A stretch of DNA of 49,845 bases from a bacterium (GCA_021778755.1 JAJYBZ010000002.1:1-49845); one strand, 5' to 3'. Shown: positions 39,235 to 47,921, counted from the stretch's first letter. Translations and numbers: made by a program. Notes: generated by a model from the letters alone, not told the origin.

Positions 39235-40533
39235 TTACAGGCCAAGTGTTGCACGACGGCTAGCAACGTAGTAACCGATGCTGGCAATCAATGAACCAAG
39301 ACCAAGGAAGGTGGCAACATCCGAACCAATACCGGTGTGAGGAAGTTGTGTTGGGGTAGTCGGTGTTGTAGGTGTTGTTGGTGGCGTAGGCGTACAGCGT
39401 GCATCGCCAACTGGGATGCCAGGCAAACATTCGTTTGGCTGACAGGTTTTGTCAACCGTGACGTTGGCTGTGTCCTGGATTGAACCACCGCCAGTTGTTA
39501 CCTTGGCTGTATTGACTAGCGTGTTCACACCACAGGCTGCAAGCTGATCGTTAGTTGGCGTTTGAGCGCTAAAGATCGACCATGCATTTGCACCTGGTGC
39601 ATAGGAACCGACATTAATACCGGTACCGTTAGCGATATCATCAGTTGCTTTGACACCTGATGGGGTTGTTGAGTTACCGAAAACTGTTGATCCAGCAACG
39701 TATGTCATGCCAGTAGGAAGGGTGTCACGGAACGTAACATTATCTTCCTGGGCAGTACCGACGTTTTTATACTGGATTAAGTAGTCAACGATTTCGCCAG
39801 GTTGTGCGGCGTAACTTTTGACCCATTTATTGTCACCGTGTTTGCTAACCATTTTGCTCATAGTAAACTGTGAGGTTGGTGCAAATTGTGGCTGAACTGT
39901 AAATGTTACGTAACCTGCATATTGGAAACATCCGGGGATGTTACCGTCTAACTTGTCGTAACCAAGCTTTGCGCCAGTACTGGTAAAGATACTTTCTGGA
40001 AGGGCGATACCAGCGGCACCAAAGAAGTTGTTCTCGTATTTCAAGCTACCACTTACATATGCAAGGTTAAAGTCCTGTGCATTTGTAAAGGTTGCATCGT
40101 CATAAATCTCGGGTTGTGCTGAGTTGCTTGAGTCAATGAATCCATCAACTCGGATGGACTTGCCTGTAGTTGTCGGCAAATTAAACTTAGCCGTAACGTC
40201 GTGCGCAACAAGGTTCAGGTTTGACGCTGCGTTGTTGTGGACGTACATGCGGACTGTGTATGATTTACCGGCCTGAACGGTCATATTGTCCGACCATTGG
40301 TTAGTTGTACCAGTTTCGCGAATACCAACGAAATTACGCTCATCACCAATATTTGGGTTGTTGGTGATTGAGTTAAATGTAATGTGGTCAGCTGGGTTCT
40401 CGATGGTGTACGTTGGACGACTTGGTCCCCAGGCAAATAGGGTAGCTGGGACAACAAGGACCGCGGCGACAATAGCAAGAACTGCACTTGTGCGCTTTGG
40501 AGCTCGTCGTATGAGTGAAATTAATTTTCTCAT
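39235..40533 (-). CDS. LPXTG-type cell-surface protein with DUF11-like domain
   Basis: 432 residues. A signal peptide (RRAPKRTSAVLAIVAAVLVVPATLFA|WG) opens the protein. The middle contains a DUF11/isopeptide-type beta domain (about 225-345: PGEIVDYLIQYKNVGTAQEDNVTFRDTLPTGMTYVAGSTVFGN). A Thr-Pro-rich spacer precedes the sorting signal LPHTG (about 397-401), which is followed by a hydrophobic helix and the basic end RRATLGL. This is the three-part sortase signal of Gram-positive-type walls. Ribosome site AAGGAG. It is probably an abundant wall-anchored or S-layer-like protein; no sortase gene is in the window. Confidence 0.87.
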   Translation of the reverse strand: MRKLISLIRRAPKRTSAVLAIVAAVLVVPATLFAWGPSRPTYTIENPADHITFNSITNNPNIGDERNFVGIRETGTTNQWSDNMTVQAGKSYTVRMYVHNNAASNLNLVAHDVTAKFNLPTTTGKSIRVDGFIDSSNSAQPEIYDDATFTNAQDFNLAYVSGSLKYENNFFGAAGIALPESIFTSTGAKLGYDKLDGNIPGCFQYAGYVTFTVQPQFAPTSQFTMSKMVSKHGDNKWVKSYAAQPGEIVDYLIQYKNVGTAQEDNVTFRDTLPTGMTYVAGSTVFGNSTTPSGVKATDDIANGTGINVGSYAPGANAWSIFSAQTPTNDQLAACGVNTLVNTAKVTTGGGSIQDTANVTVDKTCQPNECLPGIPVGDARCTPTPPTTPTTPTTPTQLPHTGIGSDVATFLGLGSLIASIGYYVASRRATLGL

Positions 40534-40761
40534 AATATATTCTCCTTTTTTGATTTATCTCGCAGATACAATCAAATAATTATTAAATTTAAAACATTTT
40601 AGAGTCTGTTACCTATTTGTTAAAGGGAAACAAATCAGATTATTACAACGTGCACGTCGAATCGAGGTGATTCACAAGGAATCTTCTCGACTGCGAGTGC
40701 ATAAAGCTCTCAAAGCAGGAAAAGATTCCTCGGATTAGATGCGACTATGTCGTATCCTTTC

Positions 40762-40798
40762 GAGCAGGTGCGGGGCCGTGATGGCCCCGCACCTGCTC
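40762..40798. terminator. Very GC-rich 16-bp hairpin at the left edge of the island
   Basis: GAGCAGGTGCGGGGCC pairs perfectly with GGCCCCGCACCTGCTC around GTGAT. It lies just after the minus-strand gene at 40804. A clear T tract is lacking, so it may be a structural element rather than a classical terminator. Confidence 0.55.
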
Positions 40799-40803
40799 AT
40801 TGG

Positions 40804-41952
40804 TCAACAGGTTGTCATACCCGGTGCGGGTGAACAGCCTGTTGCGGGTGCGCTTGCTGGTGGTGCCGACACCTGGGGGCTCGGCGCAGGCGCCGGATCA
40901 GGTGTCGAGGTAACCGGCGGTGTGGTCACTACCGGCGGAGCCGGAGCAACGTACGGTGTAGCCGGGGGCTGCACCATCTGCGCCGGAGGCACGTACGTAC
41001 CAGGACCGGGGTCCAGGTTCGTGCCGCCACCGACAGGCGCGTTACCTCTGGGAGCAGAATCCTGTGAAGGAATCTTCTTTTCGAGGGTCGGCGTCGGTGT
41101 CGGCTGGGAGGCCGGCGGTGTAGTCGGCGTCGGCTTGGGAGCCGGCACCGACTGCGTTGACGCCGATGTGGGCGTCTTGGGTGCGGTGGTACACGCCAAG
41201 GTCTCGAACCTTTTGTCACCGGTGTTGAAACCGATGGCAAACAGGCACCGACCTGTCTTGTACGTGTACTCCATCTTGAGAGCTGGGAGGCTCTCTTGAG
41301 TGGGGTTGAGCGTAGCGCGCGGGATTTCTCCGGCGGCCAAGCCCGAACGCGCAGCAACGTGCCAGTTGGTCAGCGACTGCTCGCTCACCACGCCGATAAC
41401 CTTGATGCGCAGCAGGACCGTGTTGGTCATGGCGGCGTACTTCTGGAACTCGGGCGTGACAAACAGCTTGTCGCCGCTACCGGCCTTCTTGGTCAGGAAC
41501 GACAGGTCATCCTTGTTGAACGCCGAGACGAACTCGGCCATCCAGGGGTTGACACTGCCGATCGTGGCGCCGTCCTCGATTGGAATCGTGGACAGAGCCT
41601 CGATGTTCATGGCGAGTACCGTGGGGTTGCCACAGTTCTCGGTCAGAAGCTCGGTTAGCATCGTGCTCGCGTCCGAAGACGCAAACGGCGTACTGACCGA
41701 ATCCGACCAGCTCAGGTTGGAGTTGGGCAGCGAGTTCGCGATGAACTCGTCGCTGGTGCAGCGGGCCTGCTCGGGGAGCAGGTCGCTGGGTGTGACCGTC
41801 AAGTCCTGATTGGCACTGACGGTCGTCTGGCTCTGGCTGCTGGTGTTGCTGTCGTGGGCGAAGACCCTCAGGGCCACCGCCACGATCAGCACCAGGACTA
41901 CCAGGATCGCGGAGAAGATAAGACCTCTCCGCCACCGGTTTTCCGTGCGCAT
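40804..41952 (-). CDS. GC-rich island membrane-anchored protein with Pro-rich tail
   Basis: 382 residues, family not recognised. One N-terminal helix (GLIFSAILVVLVLIVAVALRVFA, about 10-32) anchors an extracytoplasmic domain (about 60-250) with four Cys, including ARCTSDEF, TENCGNP and GRCLFAIGF. From about 260 to the end it is a low-complexity Pro/Thr/Ala tail (PAPKPTPTTPPASQPTPTP...) closing with a CSPAPGMTTC pair. Ribosome site GAGGAGGT is strong. Base composition and codon use (GC-rich third positions) differ sharply from the flanking chromosome. The domain order resembles TcpC/VirB8-like transfer proteins only in topology, so no function is claimed. Confidence 0.72.
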   Translation of the reverse strand: MRTENRWRRGLIFSAILVVLVLIVAVALRVFAHDSNTSSQSQTTVSANQDLTVTPSDLLPEQARCTSDEFIANSLPNSNLSWSDSVSTPFASSDASTMLTELLTENCGNPTVLAMNIEALSTIPIEDGATIGSVNPWMAEFVSAFNKDDLSFLTKKAGSGDKLFVTPEFQKYAAMTNTVLLRIKVIGVVSEQSLTNWHVAARSGLAAGEIPRATLNPTQESLPALKMEYTYKTGRCLFAIGFNTGDKRFETLACTTAPKTPTSASTQSVPAPKPTPTTPPASQPTPTPTLEKKIPSQDSAPRGNAPVGGGTNLDPGPGTYVPPAQMVQPPATPYVAPAPPVVTTPPVTSTPDPAPAPSPQVSAPPASAPATGCSPAPGMTTC

Positions 41953-42054
41953 TGTGACCTCCTCGGGTCCTCGATTCCCCTAATTCTTATTGTCCCAGGG
42001 GATAATGGACGTAGTGGGCGATAACGAGGTTGAATTCGTCATCGCCCCGCTTGG

Positions 42055-42663
42055 TCAGCGACGGTGCTGTCGACGGAAGCCGATGAGGCCACCGCTGAAC
42101 AAGCCGACGCCGATCCATCCTACGTACCAGATGGTGCCCAGCACGTCCTTGATCCATGCCGTTGGGTTGTTGGCGATCCAGAAGAGGATCTCCACCGTCA
42201 TCTTTGCCACGAGGGCGCCGATGAACAGGCCCAGGATCGCGAGCAGCCACTGGAGCAGACTCCAGTGGCGCGGGTTCGCGTTGAACCGCGGGCCTTCTGG
42301 CCCAGGAGCGGGCTCCTGGGCCAGAAGGTCGTCCGCAGCCGGCTCGGGGACGGGTGCCGGAGCGGGCTCGGGCACGGGAGCGGGAGCCGGCTCGGGCGCA
42401 GGCTCAGGAACGACCACCACAGGGGCGGCCGGCCTGATCGTGTTGAGGATCGCCTGAAGCTGTCCGATTTCCTCGTCCAGCGGCGTGCGATCGTCTTCGA
42501 TGCTCTGCAGGACAGCCGCCGTACCGATGCGAACATCGGTTTCGGCGACAGCCAGAGCGAGAGACTCGGCCTGTACGGCCGCGACCCTCTCCCTGACCTG
42601 CTTGGCGGTTGCCACCAGCATTCCGCGGGTCTGCGGAAGCTGCTTGATGTTACGAACGCTCAT
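42055..42663 (-). CDS. GC-rich island protein: coiled coil, Pro-Glu-Ala repeats, two helices
   Basis: 202 residues from ATG 42663 (MSVRNIKQLPQTRGMLVATAKQVRERVAAVQAE), which has AAAGGA as ribosome site. Residues 15-78 look helical/coiled coil. Residues 85-115 are a PEPAPAPVPEPA repeat. The C-terminus holds two helices (LLQWLLAILGLFIGALVAKMTVEILFWI and WYVGWIGVGLFSGGLIGF) and a basic end RRQHRR. Family not recognised. It is probably cotranscribed with the membrane protein at 40804 (102 nt apart). Confidence 0.68.
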   Translation of the reverse strand: MSVRNIKQLPQTRGMLVATAKQVRERVAAVQAESLALAVAETDVRIGTAAVLQSIEDDRTPLDEEIGQLQAILNTIRPAAPVVVVPEPAPEPAPAPVPEPAPAPVPEPAADDLLAQEPAPGPEGPRFNANPRHWSLLQWLLAILGLFIGALVAKMTVEILFWIANNPTAWIKDVLGTIWYVGWIGVGLFSGGLIGFRRQHRR

Positions 42664-43193
42664 TTCTAGTCCTTTCCCCAAGGGGAGGTGGTTGCGACGG
42701 ATGTCGCGGTTGACTACCCCGCGGGTCGGGAGCAGCCGCTAGCTAACCAAGCTTGTTTAACTAACGTGCTGCCCCTGAATGAAAGAGAGAAATAACTGTC
42801 GTATTAATTGTATGTATCAATAGTGCATCTAGCGATTACAAAAGAAACGAATCTCATTGCGTAATCTATCAGACGTGCACTGTAATAATCTGACTTGTTA
42901 ACGATCCTCCGTTATCTCGGGTCCTCACACCTTGGACAACTGATGTTATGAATTTATCACAAAAGTGCTAAAATGTCAATAGCGTATACAACAATATTAA
43001 CCAAAGCACAAGCATTTTAAGCTTAATACGCTACATATAGCGTATTAACAGCTATTTATACACTATATAATCTAATGTTTGACACAACTTGTCAACGGGT
43101 GTATATTCGCCTGCATGTGCTTCGAGGATGGTCCTCGATAGACGATCGGTCAATTGTCGGTCATCAATAAACACAGATACGAAAGAGGTACTC
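42664..43193. promoter_or_regulatory. AT-rich divergent control region of the island, with palindromes and DnaA-box-like sites
   Basis: This 530-bp gap between divergent island genes is AT-rich in its middle. A perfect 11-bp inverted repeat lies at 43023-43048 (TTAATACGCTA, 4-nt loop, complement). Its core recurs as ATAGCGTAT at 42979-42987. TTGACA/TGTCAA form another dyad at 43079-43094. TTATCACAA (42954-42962) and TTATACACT (43056-43064) resemble DnaA boxes. TATAAT-like boxes occur near 43066. It could be a promoter-operator region or a replication/partition site. Confidence 0.4.
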
Positions 43194-43529
43194 ATGCCTT
43201 CTGCAGCAAGCTGCACCCTGGTCGGAGCTGAGTCTCGTGAGACTGCTAGACTCCGTTCTGCGGTGCTTGAGTTTTTGCTTTGGAACTATACCCAGGTGGT
43301 GCTTGAGAAGATGTCGGATGACGTCGACTCTGTGAAGTTCGAAGTCGTCGATAAAATCTCGACTGCTGTGACCGCGGACGATGCGGTAACCTGGCGCTTG
43401 CTGCACGACTACTCCCCCAACCAGGGGTGTCGCGTGTCGTTCGTTAGGTACGTGATCCAGGAGGTGCTTCCGCAGGCTATTGCGGCTGGCGCCACTGGCA
43501 TGCGCGAAAGCGCGATGAGTACCTCGTAG
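43194..43529 (+). CDS. GC-rich island protein of unknown function
   Basis: 111 residues from ATG 43194, which has the ribosome site GAAAGAGGT; a longer in-frame start has none. The sequence is mostly helical: ARLRSAVLEFLLWNYTQVVLEKMSDDVDSVKFEVVDKISTAVTADDAVTWRLLHDYSPNQGCRVSFVRYVIQEVLPQAIAAGA. No signal peptide or membrane segment. Family not recognised. It is followed by a large stem structure and a canonical terminator (43581-43690). Confidence 0.65.
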   Translation: MPSAASCTLVGAESRETARLRSAVLEFLLWNYTQVVLEKMSDDVDSVKFEVVDKISTAVTADDAVTWRLLHDYSPNQGCRVSFVRYVIQEVLPQAIAAGATGMRESAMSTS

Positions 43530-43580
43530 CTTCGGCTATCTTGTCAGTCTGCTGTGACCCAGTGATGACGGCGAGGTAGC

Positions 43581-43662
43581 TGTTCAAGTCCTCGGTGGGG
43601 CAGAGTCAGGGCGAAGATGCCTAGACTCTGTCCCACCGGGGCACCAACACATCGCTTGAACA
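43581..43662 (+). ncRNA. Long stem structure downstream of the island gene (possible structured RNA)
   Basis: An outer stem TGTTCAAG/CTTGAACA (43581-43588 with 43655-43662) encloses an inner stem (43593-43607 with 43624-43638), 15 bp with one G-T pair, capped by AGG/CCT and a GCGAAGATG-type loop. It is followed directly by a terminator. It may be a 3' UTR structure or a separate small RNA. Confidence 0.4.
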
Positions 43663-43666
43663 CTTT

Positions 43667-43690
43667 TAGCCCGCAAGGGCTATTTTTGTT
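43667..43690 (+). terminator. Rho-independent terminator in the island
   Basis: TAGCCC-GCAA-GGGCTA is followed by TTTTTGTTT, a textbook stem, tetraloop and T tract. Confidence 0.85.
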
Positions 43691-43790
43691 TAATTATCTG
43701 AATCTGTGTGCTATAAACAAATAATGCAACCGGCACAAGCATCTACGTTGCAGTAGTACCTTCATTATCCGACCGACAGGAGCTGCCTAG

Positions 43791-44198
43791 ATGTCCGTGA
43801 TGGATCTACCTGGCTACCGAGGGTTAGCTGTTGTTGCTAGAGAAGGGAGGTCTCGCAAGAGGTCGCTGTTCGTCCCGTCATCCGATCAGATCGAGAAGGC
43901 GCGGCGTCGGCTGGTGGGTACACTCGACAACAACAAGTGCCACGGAGTCTTCGTGGCACAGGGTGATATCAGTAGTCTTCCTGCGGAGCTGGCCACAAGT
44001 GTGCACTTTGCACATGAACTCGGCGGCAGTCGTCGCGAGATCCGTATCACCTTGCAGGTAGCGCTACGGGGGCTACTGAACGACGGTGTGCTGATTTGGC
44101 ACAGCGAGACAAAAACCTTGGGCCTCGGCCCGGGTGTCTCGAGGCGCGGCTCGCGTCGTCGGCATACGGATCGCTACGCTGGCGGTCGGAAGAGCTAA
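43791..44198 (+). CDS. GC-rich island basic protein of unknown function
   Basis: 135 residues. Ribosome site ACAGGAG before ATG 43791. Strongly basic at both ends (REGRSRKRSLFVPSSDQIEKARRRLVG and SRRGSRRRHTDRYAGGRKS), with a central part HGVFVAQGDISSLPAELATSVHFAHELGGSRREIRITLQVALRGLLNDGVLIWH. The charge suggests nucleic-acid binding, but no family is recognised. Same codon bias as the other island genes. Confidence 0.62.
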   Translation: MSVMDLPGYRGLAVVAREGRSRKRSLFVPSSDQIEKARRRLVGTLDNNKCHGVFVAQGDISSLPAELATSVHFAHELGGSRREIRITLQVALRGLLNDGVLIWHSETKTLGLGPGVSRRGSRRRHTDRYAGGRKS

Positions 44199-44515
44199 GC
44201 ATCCCATAGCGAGGTGGCGCCGATAGTGTAGATGAGAAAGGCATACCAGGCTGACTCTACTACCATCGGCGCCCCCGCTGGGGAGCAAAACCCCTAGTCA
44301 AAGGGGTATTTTTTTGATATAATCACCCAGGTATTTGCGGATCTACATAGATTATGTGAATTGCAAAACAATCAGGTTCACGGTATCATATGGATCCCGG
44401 ACCATAGAGCAAGGAAAGATACGGCCTCATATGGATTCTTCGAACCATATTGATCCCAAATTTTTCGGAAATGGTCAAATATGTAAACACATTTGCTTCA
44501 TTTCACTCACAATTT
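44199..44515. other. Right edge of the island: hairpin, terminator and twin inverted repeats
   Basis: No gene. It contains a 9-bp stem GGCGCCGAT/ATCGGCGCC (44216-44224 and 44265-44273) and a terminator ACCCCT/AGGGGT plus T tract (44290-44315). Two copies of an inverted repeat TATGG...CCATA, each preceded by the same TCA (44386-44406 and 44427-44449), lie just before tRNA-Glu. GC content falls back to the chromosomal level after about 44320. Confidence 0.5.
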
Positions 44516-44590
44516 GGTCTCATCGTCTAACGGTTAGGACACCAGGTTTTCATCCTGGCAACTCGGGTTCGATTCCCGATGAGATCACCA
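44516..44590 (+). tRNA. tRNA-Glu(TTC)
   Basis: Acceptor GGTCTCA/TGAGATC, discriminator A, encoded CCA. Anticodon stem CCAGG/CCTGG with loop TTTTCAT gives TTC. T-arm TCGGG/CCCGA with TTCGATT loop. It lies next to the right edge of the GC-rich island. Confidence 0.93.
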
Positions 44591-44629
44591 AAGTAAAAAG
44601 CTCAGCCTCGTGCTGGGCTTTTTACTTTG
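44590..44629 (+). terminator. Terminator after tRNA-Glu
   Basis: AAAGTAAAAAGC...CAGC pairs with GCTG...GCTTTTTACTTT around CTCGT, directly after the CCA. Confidence 0.8.
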
Positions 44630-44680
44630 CGTCTCATGCGGCGAATCGCAGCTGAGTTGCTAGAGGCAACACGGGTGAGG

Positions 44681-44686
44681 TATGAT
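44681..44686 (+). promoter_or_regulatory. -10 box of the P-type ATPase gene
   Basis: TATGAT ends 6 nt before ATG 44693, leaderless spacing. It marks 44693 rather than the in-frame ATG at 44627, which lies inside the tRNA-Glu terminator. Confidence 0.55.
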
Positions 44687-44692
44687 AAGTTC

Positions 44693-47194
44693 ATGCCTGA
44701 CAAAAACGATATGCAAAAAGAAACTATCGAAGAACTGACCCATAGCTTACAGACTTCCACAGAGGGACTTTCTGACCAAGAAGCAAGAAATCGCCTGAAT
44801 ACTTACGGTCTGAATATGCTTAAGAACGAATCAAACGCAAAAGTCCTTAGCATGCTCCTTCGCCAATTTAGAAGCTCACTGATTTATTTGCTGATTCTGG
44901 CTAGTTTATTATCTTTTATCCTGAAAGACTTTAACGACGGCTTTATTATTCTAGCTATATTAGCAATTAATACAGGGCTCGGCTTCTATCAGGAGTATAG
45001 GTCAGAAAACGCTGTCGCAAAGCTACAGAAATTAGTCAGCAAAGAGTCGCTTATAATGCGCGGCGGCAAGGAATTACTGGTAATAGAGCAGCATATCGTT
45101 CCGGGTGATTTGGTCATTTTAAAAGAGGGGGATGTAGTTCCAGCTGACATTAGACTAATCCATGTTAATGATTTAAGTGTGAATGAATCACAGTTAACCG
45201 GTGAATCTCTGCCGGTCGTCAAAGCAACCAAAGGTTCTCGCTCATTAGTTTTTGCCGGTAGTATTGTTGAGCGCGGTGAAGCCAGGGGCTTGGTCTATGC
45301 AACGGGTAAGAATACTGAGATTGGCAAGATTGCTTATCTGTCCTCTAGTACTCAAAGGATAACACAAAATGAGAAGTCATTATCAGCTTTTAGTAACTTC
45401 CTGATAAAAGTCACATTTTTAACTCTAGCGGTAGTATTTGTTTTAAAGATACTGATCACACACGATACATCTAACATAGCTTCGCTCGGTCTATTTGTCG
45501 TAGCTCTGTCGATTACCGTTGTGCCAGAAGCTATGCCTGTAATTGCAACTGTGACGTTATCGACGGGAGCTATGAAACTAGCTAAACGACACGTTATCGC
45601 TAAAACACTAACTGCCGTTGAGGATTTAGGTAATATTACATTGCTATGCAGTGATAAAACGGGGACACTGACCGAGAATCGTCAAACGGTAAAAAGTCTT
45701 ATCGCTGACGATCAAGAGCTATTCCAAAGGTTGGCGATTGCTAGTTTAGAAATACTCGATGAGAAACGTAAAAAATTTCAGACTTCATTTGATCAAGCAT
45801 TTTTAGACTACGTACCTGACGAGATTCAACGGGAGACCAGGGACTATCAGCGACTAGAGGAGCTACCCTTTGACCCGGCTGCTCGCCGGCGCAGAGTAGT
45901 CTGTACTGATGGTAAGAAGACTTTTCTGATTGAGGTTGGTTCAGTTGAAACACTACTTGCGATTACTGATGAACCTAAAAAAGACCAGTATCTCAAAGTC
46001 ATACAAGTTGGTGGTAAAAATGGCCTTAGGCACCTAGGTATTGCCTATAAAGAGGTTACTTACAGCGGCAACGATGGCTTTGATATCTTACAACACGAAC
46101 ACAATCTCAAGTTCGTCGGTTTTGTTGCCCTTGAAGACCCACTCCGCCCGACTACCAAACATACCATAGCCCTAGCCGAAAAGCTTGGTGTAGCAATCAA
46201 GATATTATCTGGCGATAGTAAAGAGGTAACAGAGTACGTTGGTAGAGAAGTCGGTCTGATTAATGATAAGCAAACAGTCTACACAGGAGATGAGTTAGAG
46301 CAAATGTCAGACGAGCAACTCAGTCATACTGTCCAGGCAAATAATGTCTTCGCTAGACTAAATCCGGAACAGAAGTATCGAATAATCAAGTTGCTAAAAC
46401 ATAATAATGTAGTTGGCTATCAAGGTGACGGTATTAATGATGCGCCGGCACTGAAACTAGCCGATGTAGCCATTGCTGTGAACAATGCCACAGATGTAGC
46501 TCAGGATAGTGCCGATATTCTACTACTCAGGAATGACTTGAGTGTCATTATTAACGGTATCCACTATGGACGGTCAATCTTTAGTAATATTAACAAGTAC
46601 ATTCGCTTTACTATGGTGAGTAATTTCGGCAATTTTTTTGCTATTTCCGCCCTTTACCTTGTTTCCGGCGCTAATCTACCGCTACTTCCCATCCAGTTAG
46701 TCTTAACTAGCCTATTAACCGACTTACCTTGCATCACTATCGCAACCGATAATGTTAGCTCAGGGGAGCTTGCGCAACCTAGCAGGTTCAGCGTCCATTC
46801 GCTCATGTTTATATCAATGTTTCTAGGGTCAATCACAGCCCTATTCGAAATTATGTACTACGCCATGATTAAAGGTCAACCCACTAGTATCGCTCAGACG
46901 GGATTATATCTATTTCTCACACTTTCAGCATTAGTCGTGATATTCTCTATTCGTAACAAAGACCACTTCTGGCGTGCGCCGAGGCTATCGCGCACAATGG
47001 GTGCAGCTTTTGCGCTTATTACGACTATATCAATTGCGACCATTTATCTTGGCGTAACCAAGCAGCTATTCTCGTTTACGGCACTACCGGTTGGTATTTT
47101 AGGCATTACATTGGCTATGACTGTTTTTTATGTATTTATTTTGGACACTGTTAAAACGTGGTTTTATAAATCTAGCATTGGCGGTAGCCTATAG
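44693..47194 (+). CDS. P-type cation ATPase (MgtA/P3B-like)
   Basis: 833 residues. Phosphorylation site Asp321 in SDKTGTLT, actuator motif TGES (SQLTGESLPVV), hinge GDGINDAPALK. The M4 motif is VPEAMPVI, between the VPEGLP of Ca-pumps and the PEMLP of MgtA. The last part (NFGNFFAISALYLVSGANLPLLPIQLVLTSLLTDLPCITIATDNV...P.RF) matches the M5-M6 pattern of MgtA-type Mg2+ importers. Short N-terminal domain without metal-binding Cys. Probably imports Mg2+ or moves another divalent cation using ATP. It is monocistronic with its own -10 box. Confidence 0.9.
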   Translation: MPDKNDMQKETIEELTHSLQTSTEGLSDQEARNRLNTYGLNMLKNESNAKVLSMLLRQFRSSLIYLLILASLLSFILKDFNDGFIILAILAINTGLGFYQEYRSENAVAKLQKLVSKESLIMRGGKELLVIEQHIVPGDLVILKEGDVVPADIRLIHVNDLSVNESQLTGESLPVVKATKGSRSLVFAGSIVERGEARGLVYATGKNTEIGKIAYLSSSTQRITQNEKSLSAFSNFLIKVTFLTLAVVFVLKILITHDTSNIASLGLFVVALSITVVPEAMPVIATVTLSTGAMKLAKRHVIAKTLTAVEDLGNITLLCSDKTGTLTENRQTVKSLIADDQELFQRLAIASLEILDEKRKKFQTSFDQAFLDYVPDEIQRETRDYQRLEELPFDPAARRRRVVCTDGKKTFLIEVGSVETLLAITDEPKKDQYLKVIQVGGKNGLRHLGIAYKEVTYSGNDGFDILQHEHNLKFVGFVALEDPLRPTTKHTIALAEKLGVAIKILSGDSKEVTEYVGREVGLINDKQTVYTGDELEQMSDEQLSHTVQANNVFARLNPEQKYRIIKLLKHNNVVGYQGDGINDAPALKLADVAIAVNNATDVAQDSADILLLRNDLSVIINGIHYGRSIFSNINKYIRFTMVSNFGNFFAISALYLVSGANLPLLPIQLVLTSLLTDLPCITIATDNVSSGELAQPSRFSVHSLMFISMFLGSITALFEIMYYAMIKGQPTSIAQTGLYLFLTLSALVVIFSIRNKDHFWRAPRLSRTMGAAFALITTISIATIYLGVTKQLFSFTALPVGILGITLAMTVFYVFILDTVKTWFYKSSIGGSL

Positions 47195-47262
47195 TCCCTA
47201 GTAGAAATATCATGGTTGGCGTGTCTGACGTGATGTTGAGTGGCGACATGCCTCTTGTAGCG

Positions 47263-47868
47263 TTAGTCTTTGCTAATTATGGCAATATTATGCGCATAAC
47301 GCAGACGGTAAGCCTTGCCTTGAAAGAAGTCGAGGATAGCACGTTCGACACCTGGTAGGGTTTCGCGGCGGTAGTCGTCGACTGTAATAATGCCGCCGGT
47401 CTCGAGTCGTGGCCAGACCAATTGCAAACTGGTTAGAATTGATTCGTAGAAATCACCATCCAGAAAGGCAAACGCAATATGGTCGGGCAAATCGGTATCT
47501 GTCAAATCATTAAACCAGGCCTTATGCGCAATGGGCGGTTCCAAATGAGCGCGGCGGAATTGTTCCAGAAATTGCTTTTTACTAACAGCCAGCTCACCGG
47601 CTTTGAAATCGACACCAGCGGCGCTGCTATCTTGGGTTGATTTGGGGGGCAAGCCCGCGAACGAGTCGTAAACATGAAAGGGACGCTTATCGTGGTGCTC
47701 GTTAAGGACGCGCCGAATAAACAGACTAGTCGTGCCGATATAGCAACCGAGTTCAACAACTGCCCCTGTTGTCTCGCCGTCTAATGTCTTTTCAAGCTCA
47801 CCTAAAACAACCTCAAGGGCGGGTTTGCTGATTTGGTCAGAGATGATTGGATATAAATTAATATTCAC
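47263..47868 (-). CDS. TylF/MycF-like class I SAM methyltransferase
   Basis: 201 residues. Motif I reads AVVELGCYIGTTSLFIRRVL. PFHVYDSFAGLPPKS holds the acidic end of beta-2 and the family's 'DSFxGLP' signature. HIAFAFLDGDFYESILTSLQLVWPRLETGGIITVDDY has the metal-binding Asp pair of macrocin-O-methyltransferase (TylF) proteins. In many genomes such enzymes methylate sugars of surface glycans; that role would fit the glycosyltransferases in this window but is not shown. Confidence 0.87.
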   Translation of the reverse strand: MNINLYPIISDQISKPALEVVLGELEKTLDGETTGAVVELGCYIGTTSLFIRRVLNEHHDKRPFHVYDSFAGLPPKSTQDSSAAGVDFKAGELAVSKKQFLEQFRRAHLEPPIAHKAWFNDLTDTDLPDHIAFAFLDGDFYESILTSLQLVWPRLETGGIITVDDYRRETLPGVERAILDFFQGKAYRLRYAHNIAIISKD

Positions 47869-47921
47869 TACGTCAAATTATAGCCTATTCCAACAGATAT
47901 AAGGTGCTACAATAAATCGGT

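Noticed and set aside
41296-41809. Long plus-strand frames opposite the GC-rich island membrane protein
   Set aside because: They are open because GC-rich sequence has few stop codons. They lack ribosome sites and lie antisense to a gene with a signal-anchor and strong SD site.
42340-42410. GC-rich repeats as a CRISPR array or minisatellite
   Set aside because: They encode the in-frame PEPAPAPVPEPA protein repeat; there are no unique spacers.
42064-42669. 201-codon plus-strand frame opposite the Pro-Glu-Ala repeat protein
   Set aside because: Antisense shadow. The minus-strand frame has a ribosome site, coiled coil and transmembrane helices, while this one is Arg/Gly-rich without any domain.
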